Assembly (NCBI GenBank): GCA_023416585.1
Contig: JAEZHM010000081.1
Span: forward strand, 1 to 64,000
Direction: 5' to 3'
DNA from: Bacillota bacterium
GTDB lineage: Bacteria > Bacillota > Clostridia > Christensenellales > Aristaeellaceae
DNA length: 64,000 nucleotides
A model generated the notes under the pieces. That model was given only the letters and a program-made list of their open reading frames with translations. It made no database searches and was not told the DNA's origin. Below are positions 59,141-64,000 of the stretch, one piece after another. Within the stretch, counting starts at the first letter, position 1. Each line of letters starts with the position of its first letter. The translations under genes and the position numbers were made by a program.

Positions 59141-59149
59141 TGCTATAAT
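59141..59149 (+). promoter_or_regulatory. extended -10 promoter of the ABC-F gene
   Basis: TGCTATAAT is a TG-extended consensus -10 box, 38 bp before the start at 59187. Confidence 0.5.
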
Positions 59150-59186
59150 TGTAAGGTTATTATCAAGAGGGGAATTTGTTGAAACA

Positions 59187-60797
59187 ATGATCAGCGCACA
59201 GGGTATATCGCTTCAATACGGCGGGCGGGAACTGTTCAAGGATGTAAGCGTGCAGTTTACCGCAGGCAATTGCTATGGCCTGATAGGGGCCAATGGCACG
59301 GGTAAATCCACCTTTCTAAAAATACTATCCGGCGAACTGGAGTCTACTAAAGGCGAGGTAACGGTAAAACCCGGCGAGCGGATTGCCGTTTTGCGCCAGG
59401 ACCACTTCGCTTTTGATGAACATACGGTTTTAAACACGGTATTGATGGGTCATAAGCTGCTGTACAGCATCATGGCTGAAAAGGAAAAGCTGTACGCGAA
59501 ATCTGATTTCAGCGATGAGGATGGGTTGAAGCTTGCGGAGCTGGAAGGGGAATTCGCAGAGCTGGACGGCTGGAATGCGGAGCCCAATGCCGAAACGCTG
59601 CTAAACGGGCTTGGAATCACCGGCGAATATCATGCCATGAAGATGGCCGAGTTGGACGGCCCTCACAAGGTGAAGGTGCTGCTTGCCCAGGCCCTGTTCG
59701 CACTGCCGGACATCCTGCTTCTGGACGAGCCCACCAACAACCTGGACCTGCACGCCATCAAGTGGCTGGAAGACTTTTTGATGGATTTCCCCAATACGGT
59801 AATTGTGGTTTCCCATGACCGGCACTTTCTCAACCACGTGTGCACCCACATCGTGGACATCGATTTCGGCAAGATTCAAATGTATGTGGGGAATTATGAT
59901 TTCTGGTATGAGTATACCCAGCTTGCCGCGCGCCAGCTAAAGGACCAGCGCCGGCGCAATGAGGAAAAAGCCAAAGAACTGGAGGAGTTCATCAGGCGCT
60001 TCAGCGCCAACGCCTCCAAATCGCGCCAGGCCACTTCCCGTAAAAAGCTGCTGGATAACCTTCAAATGGAGAACTTTGTGCCTTCCTCCCGCCGCTACCC
60101 TTTCATACACTTTGAGCAAGCCCGGCAGGTAGGCAATGACGTGCTGACCGTGAACAGCATCACAAAGACCGTAGGCGGCCGCAAGGTGCTGGATAGGGTA
60201 AGCTTTGTGGTGAGGCCGGGGGACAAGATCGCCTTCGCCGGGAAAGATGAGCTGGCGCGTACAACACTTTTCCAGATTCTTATGGGCGAGATTACACCTG
60301 ATGAGGGTGACTTCAAATGGGGCGTCACCACTTCGCAGGCCTATTTCCCGGCAGATAACACGGAATTCTTTCAGGGCGTGGAGTATACTCTGGTGGATTG
60401 GCTTCGGCAGTTTTCCGAGGATAAGCACGAGGTGACCATCCGCGGTTGGCTGGGGCGTATGCTCTTTTCAGGGGAAGAGGCGTTAAAGCAGGCCAAGGTA
60501 TTATCCGGCGGTGAAAGGGTGCGCTGCATGCTGGCCAAGATGATGGTATCGGGTGCCAATGTGCTGATCATGGATGAGCCCACCAACCACCTGGACCTGG
60601 AAGCTATCACAGCGCTCAACGAAGGCATGACGGAGTTCAAGGGTACCATGCTCTTTACTTCCCGCGACCATCAGGTGATGCAGACGGTGGCTAACCGGGT
60701 GATTGAGATATTGCCGGGTACGATCATCGACCGCCGGGAGAGCTATGATGAATACCTGGAGTACATGGAGACGATTACAGGCGGAGCGGCGGTTTAA
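59187..60797 (+). CDS. ABC-F family ATPase (YkpA-like) with one degenerate ATP site
   Basis: The 536-residue soluble protein has two ABC domains without membrane segments and an ABC-F linker rich in charged helix (RQLKDQRRRNEEKAKELEEF). Domain 1 Walker A is GANGTGKS (34-41) with LLLDEPTNNLD and VSHDRH; domain 2 signature is VLSGGERVR with MDEPTNHLD. The complementary set is altered: the domain 2 Walker A is GKDELARTT (Arg358 for Lys), its switch motif is SRDH (Arg493 for His), and the domain 1 signature is LDGPHK (156-161). So one composite ATP site appears lost. ABC-F proteins act on ribosomes. The ATG at 59187 has AGAGGGG upstream at a long distance. Confidence 0.9.
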   Translation: MISAQGISLQYGGRELFKDVSVQFTAGNCYGLIGANGTGKSTFLKILSGELESTKGEVTVKPGERIAVLRQDHFAFDEHTVLNTVLMGHKLLYSIMAEKEKLYAKSDFSDEDGLKLAELEGEFAELDGWNAEPNAETLLNGLGITGEYHAMKMAELDGPHKVKVLLAQALFALPDILLLDEPTNNLDLHAIKWLEDFLMDFPNTVIVVSHDRHFLNHVCTHIVDIDFGKIQMYVGNYDFWYEYTQLAARQLKDQRRRNEEKAKELEEFIRRFSANASKSRQATSRKKLLDNLQMENFVPSSRRYPFIHFEQARQVGNDVLTVNSITKTVGGRKVLDRVSFVVRPGDKIAFAGKDELARTTLFQILMGEITPDEGDFKWGVTTSQAYFPADNTEFFQGVEYTLVDWLRQFSEDKHEVTIRGWLGRMLFSGEEALKQAKVLSGGERVRCMLAKMMVSGANVLIMDEPTNHLDLEAITALNEGMTEFKGTMLFTSRDHQVMQTVANRVIEILPGTIIDRRESYDEYLEYMETITGGAAV

Positions 60798-60860
60798 TGC
60801 TGCCCTGAAAACGTGGAAGAAAAAACAGGCATACCAAGTTTCCTGTTATATGTACTCAAC

Positions 60861-60897
60861 AAAAAGGGAAAGCAGCCAATATTTCGGATGCTTTCCC
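60861..60897 (-). terminator. intrinsic terminator after the GH43 gene
   Basis: GGGAAAGCA (60866-60874) pairs with TGCTTTCCC (60889-60897). On the minus strand TTTTT follows. It lies 48 bp after the GH43 stop and may also stop the plus-strand ABC-F transcript. Confidence 0.7.
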
Positions 60898-60944
60898 TAT
60901 TTAATGCCTGTATGGCTATTCATCTATGGAAGAAAACACTTTGT

Positions 60945-62375
60945 TTAAGGGTTTCCCAGTACAATGATTTCTCCCAGGGATGCTTCGCCATCCAAAACCA
61001 GCTGCACAGAGGTAATCTCCATAGTATCAAAGGCTATGATCTGGCAGCCTCCGGGGATTCCCGCATAGCTTGTCAAATCAACAGGCGTCTCATAACTGCC
61101 GTTTATGATAAGCTTTCCCTTGGCTAAAGAGTCATGGCTTGGATACAGGATCACCGTATCCGCCTTCAAAGGCTTGTCATAGGCAAGCTCCGCCTTTGTT
61201 CCCTGAAAGGCATAGTTGCTTGAGGCGGGGGAAATGCAATAGTCGCCGTCAGTGAGCCCTTCCCCGTTTTTCCCTTCAAAGGTGAGTGTGGCCAGGGGTG
61301 CGATGTTCTTTACATCCAGCATGGCGTAAGGGAGCAATTGAGTAAACATGGTCGGGCCATTGATATAGGCGGTGCCGTCGCTATGGAACCCCGCCCGGTC
61401 GTAGTTCAGCTGCCGGTTGCCGCTGGGAACCGTGGGGTATGTGTGAGTGTGGTAGGCGGTGTACAGCTCATCGCCCACGGTAAAGAAGCTGTTGTGACCG
61501 GGGCCGGAAATAATAACTTCGCTCTTGTCTTCCACATAGGTGAGCAGGGGATTGGATTCGGCCTTTACAAAGGGGCCCATGGGGCTATCGGCTACCGCAA
61601 CGCCTACGCCATACTCTTTGACGGAGAAATAATTGGCGCTATAGTACAGGTAATATTTATTGCCGTGCTTTACCACCACAGGGCCTTCGTTCCAGCGGTA
61701 ATCGCCGGGGCTGAGCTCCCAAGTCTGATCCGGAGAGGTTAGTTTCACCGGTTCGCCTACCGTGGACAGAAGGTCTGGAGCCAATTTCACCACGTAGCAA
61801 TGGCTTTCGTGGTAGGTGCCAACCACGTTTTCAGAACAGTCCCTGGCGTAGTACAAATACGGCGTGCCATCCTCATCCACAAACAGGCTGGCGTCGATCA
61901 CCGCATATCCGGGATCCAGAAGCGGCGCCTTCATTGTGTCTTTGTAAGGGCCTTCGGGCTTATCCGCAAAAGCGATGCCGATGCGCAGGCTCTTATCCTC
62001 AGTGCGCCTGGCGGAAAACAGCATCACATATTTATCCTGATAGGCGTATACCTCCGGCGCCCAGTAATCGCCACTGGCCCAGGCAGCCCGCAGCAGCGCT
62101 TTTTTCTTGCTGCCAAAAGTGACAAGGTCGTCAGAGGACCAGACATTGAACCCGATGCCGCCTCCGGTGGCAAAAACATAGTATTTGCCGCCGGCTGGCA
62201 GAATAAAGGGATCACCGATGTTGTCGATACCCTGGGGGTTTTGGTAGAACCGGTCCGCGATCTCCCCTGCATCCCTCAAGGGAAGGGGAGAAAGGCTACC
62301 GGCAGACGCGCAGGTAAAAAGCATCGTGCCCATCAGCAAAAACCCTCCCAGCTGCTTCAAAAACTTTTTTGCCAT
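60945..62375 (-). CDS. secreted GH43 family glycoside hydrolase (arabinanase/beta-xylosidase-like)
   Basis: The 476-residue protein has a signal peptide (residues 1-26) and a five-bladed beta-propeller of GH43 type. The catalytic base Asp55 is in NIGDPFIL, the pKa-modulating Asp161 in VIDASLF, and the acid Glu230 in WNEGPVVV. After about residue 330 there is a beta-sandwich-like extension, possibly carbohydrate-binding. GH43 enzymes cleave arabinose or xylose side units of plant hemicellulose. It is the last gene of a minus-strand group with an acyltransferase and a sugar ABC permease. Substrate within the family is not resolved. Confidence 0.88.
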   Translation of the reverse strand: MAKKFLKQLGGFLLMGTMLFTCASAGSLSPLPLRDAGEIADRFYQNPQGIDNIGDPFILPAGGKYYVFATGGGIGFNVWSSDDLVTFGSKKKALLRAAWASGDYWAPEVYAYQDKYVMLFSARRTEDKSLRIGIAFADKPEGPYKDTMKAPLLDPGYAVIDASLFVDEDGTPYLYYARDCSENVVGTYHESHCYVVKLAPDLLSTVGEPVKLTSPDQTWELSPGDYRWNEGPVVVKHGNKYYLYYSANYFSVKEYGVGVAVADSPMGPFVKAESNPLLTYVEDKSEVIISGPGHNSFFTVGDELYTAYHTHTYPTVPSGNRQLNYDRAGFHSDGTAYINGPTMFTQLLPYAMLDVKNIAPLATLTFEGKNGEGLTDGDYCISPASSNYAFQGTKAELAYDKPLKADTVILYPSHDSLAKGKLIINGSYETPVDLTSYAGIPGGCQIIAFDTMEITSVQLVLDGEASLGEIIVLGNP

Positions 62376-62390
62376 AAAAAGATCCTCCGT

Positions 62391-63461
62391 TTACAATGCT
62401 TTTGCGGTCTTTTCTTCCGTTTTGGGCTGTTTTTGCGATGTCCGGCCAGCCAGTGATGCCAAAAGGCCAATGGCACAGATAAGAACCGCGGTCCAGAGAA
62501 AGCCGCCAAAGGGAGAGGCGATGCGCTGACTCCAGAACCAGCCGCCCAGCCGGTTGGCAATCGGCGCGGCTCTTGAGCCAGACAGCGCGAATATGGTCAG
62601 GTTGCTGGCAAGCAGGTAAAACAGCGAGCGTCGGCCCATATTGCAAAGCCAACCGTCAGCAGGCTCCAAAACGCTTGGTACCTTAACAAGCTTCGCCATG
62701 GCAATGCTCATGGCCGCCGGGAAGAAGCCTGTCATAAGCACCCAGGGCAGTGAAGGGGGGAAACGGGTGGGCAGGCCGGCAACGATCAAGGTTATGACGC
62801 CAATCACCGTTGCGCCAAGGCCGATCAGGGTTAAGACCAGCCCATGCTTCTTTGTGGTCTGCCAGTAGATGCCCGCCAGAAGATAGGGGGCATACTGCAC
62901 AACCGGGAAGCAGGCAAAGGTGCTGGAGCCAATGAACAAGCCCGCCTGTTTGGAAGTGATCAAATCATAGGGCAAAAAGCATAGACCTAAGCATACCGCT
63001 CCGGCGATGAGGCTTGGTATAAGCTTGGTGGACAGCCACCTGAAAGGAACAAACAATACAAGCACCGTCACGGCATATGCCATAAAGCCGGCCAGGAATT
63101 CCGACCATCCAGGCATGTCGGAAAGGAGCAGCACCTTGTTTACAGTCAGTGCGTTAAAAGGGGAATGGTCTACCAAAATACGGTATCCAAGGCCCGACAG
63201 CACAAACACGCAGTACATAATCAGGGTGGTCTTAACTAGCTTTGGCGCGGCCTGCTTAAAGGGTTTTTGCAAATAGGCCACAGCAGCGCTGCGGCCAAAA
63301 CAGAACACAAAGGTGGGGAATACCAGAACGTTGATCGTCTGTGTAATCCACTCAATCGCAGGGTATGCCCCCGTGTTGCCGAAAAACTGCAGCACGTGGG
63401 CATACACCATAATAATGACAAGTATCCCTCGGATCCTGTCTATGCTTTTGTCGTAGCGCAT
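62391..63461 (-). CDS. membrane acyltransferase 3-like protein
   Basis: The 356-residue protein has about ten membrane segments. Its start MRYDKSIDRIRGILVIIMVYAH matches the Acyl_transf_3/OpgC/NolL group, in which a conserved Arg and His near the first segment are catalytic. Such enzymes O-acetylate cell-surface sugars. It sits 3 bp after a MalG-type permease gene and 15 bp before a secreted GH43 gene on the same transcript, which is an unusual mix. The reading frame is intact. Confidence 0.75.
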   Translation of the reverse strand: MRYDKSIDRIRGILVIIMVYAHVLQFFGNTGAYPAIEWITQTINVLVFPTFVFCFGRSAAVAYLQKPFKQAAPKLVKTTLIMYCVFVLSGLGYRILVDHSPFNALTVNKVLLLSDMPGWSEFLAGFMAYAVTVLVLFVPFRWLSTKLIPSLIAGAVCLGLCFLPYDLITSKQAGLFIGSSTFACFPVVQYAPYLLAGIYWQTTKKHGLVLTLIGLGATVIGVITLIVAGLPTRFPPSLPWVLMTGFFPAAMSIAMAKLVKVPSVLEPADGWLCNMGRRSLFYLLASNLTIFALSGSRAAPIANRLGGWFWSQRIASPFGGFLWTAVLICAIGLLASLAGRTSQKQPKTEEKTAKAL

Positions 63462-63464
63462 ATC

Positions 63465-64000
63465 TTACCCTTTGATTCCGGAGCCGAGATTCAACCCGCC
63501 CAGGAAGTATTTTTGAGCCGCCAAATAAATTGCAAATGTCGGGATCATACCCATTACGCCGCCAGCCAACTGCCGCACGATATGCGTCCCCTCACTGACC
63601 TGCAGCAAACGGAGACCAGGTGTCAGCGTCAGGTTCTTGGGGTTGGTAATGGCGATAGAAGGCCATACGAAGTCGTTCCAGGCGCCGGTGAAGGCGAACA
63701 GGGCAACCACCGTCAAGACTGGCCGCAGGCTGGGTATGATGATGCGCAGATAGGTCTGCCAGGACCCGGCGCCGTCGATGGAAGCTGCTTCATCCAACTC
63801 CTTGGGTACACCCTTTAAGAAGTTGCGGATCAGGAAGATGTTGAACACACCGGTTACGCCGGGGAAGATGATCGAAGGCAGCTTATCCAGCCACTTTAGG
63901 GTGTTCATGATTTGGAACTGGGGCACGAGGCCTACCACGTTGGGGAACATGGAAAGGCCAAACACGGTCCAGAAGATGGCTTCCTTACCCTTAAAGCGCA
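63465..64000 (-). CDS. carbohydrate ABC transporter permease, MalG type (partial)
   Basis: The visible 178 codons are the C-terminal part of a sugar ABC permease; the 5' end lies beyond the window. Features are MFPNVVGLVPQFQIMN, the EAA loop KELDEAASIDGAGSWQTYLR that contacts the ATPase, FTGAWNDFVWP and the terminal AAQKYFLGGLNLGSGIKG. The family imports oligosaccharides using a binding protein and a MsmK-like ATPase. It is closely followed by the acyltransferase and GH43 genes, so the operon probably imports sugars freed by the secreted GH43 enzyme. Confidence 0.93.
   Translation of the reverse strand, partial: RFKGKEAIFWTVFGLSMFPNVVGLVPQFQIMNTLKWLDKLPSIIFPGVTGVFNIFLIRNFLKGVPKELDEAASIDGAGSWQTYLRIIIPSLRPVLTVVALFAFTGAWNDFVWPSIAITNPKNLTLTPGLRLLQVSEGTHIVRQLAGGVMGMIPTFAIYLAAQKYFLGGLNLGSGIKG

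Noticed and set aside
1..64000. tRNA or rRNA genes, CRISPR arrays, prophage or integrase genes
   Set aside because: I looked for acceptor-stem and TpsiC-like signatures, spaced direct repeats and phage or transposase motifs, and saw none.

Overview
The window reads as chromosomal DNA from a Bacillota bacterium, most likely class Clostridia. The pyrimidine genes follow the Bacillus order pyrB-pyrC-carA-carB-pyrK-pyrD-pyrF-pyrE, the dihydroorotate dehydrogenase is the PyrK-dependent class 1B type, Shine-Dalgarno sites are strong (AGGAGG-like), GTG and TTG starts occur, and an ion-pumping membrane pyrophosphatase is present. No rRNA, tRNA, CRISPR array, prophage or transposase was seen. Species cannot be fixed from the sequence alone.

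Layout. 0-10 kb: a complete UMP biosynthesis operon closed by an intrinsic terminator. Between pyrC and carA it carries a MITE-like repeat and a GC-rich, strongly foldable stretch. 10-22.7 kb: a TPR-like lipoprotein, a MATE exporter, an M42 peptidase, an FAD oxidoreductase, an ArsB/NhaD-type permease, membrane pyrophosphatase HppA (minus strand), and a minus-strand pair of acyltransferase and GltS-like symporter. 22.7-28.3 kb: two coupled genes of unknown function whose promoter region overlaps a probable antisense small RNA, then a methyltransferase, two acetyltransferases and an aldo-keto reductase. 28.3-43.2 kb: a carbohydrate region. A divergent pair of transcripts (sugar isomerase-like plus glycerol-1-phosphate dehydrogenase-like; Asp/Glu racemase-like) leads to an XRE-cupin regulator with tandem promoters and palindromic operators. 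This is followed by a Dpp/Opp-type ABC importer, a cytoplasmic GH39 enzyme, a split transketolase and a beta-hydroxyacid dehydrogenase.

43.2-64 kb: a second copy of the MITE-like repeat; a minus-strand pair encoding a class II aaRS/HisZ-like protein and a zinc-ribbon protein; and a TetR-controlled run (Cys-rich small protein, serine hydrolase, Ntn hydrolase, CPBP protease, two-gene ABC exporter, acetyltransferase). Next come a three-gene ABC exporter, a LUD protein, an acetyltransferase, a P-loop kinase-like protein, an aminoglycoside phosphotransferase-like protein, an exported protein and an asymmetric ABC-F ATPase. The window ends with a minus-strand group (MalG-type permease, acyltransferase 3, secreted GH43) that points to a second plant-polysaccharide locus.

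The most interesting signals are the XRE-cupin/ABC/GH39/transketolase catabolic operon with a shared operator-like sequence, the TetR hydrolase-exporter cassette with paired operators, the aaRS-like/zinc-ribbon pair, the antisense RNA candidate near 22.9 kb, and the structured insertion inside the pyr operon. Functions beyond family level are inferred.
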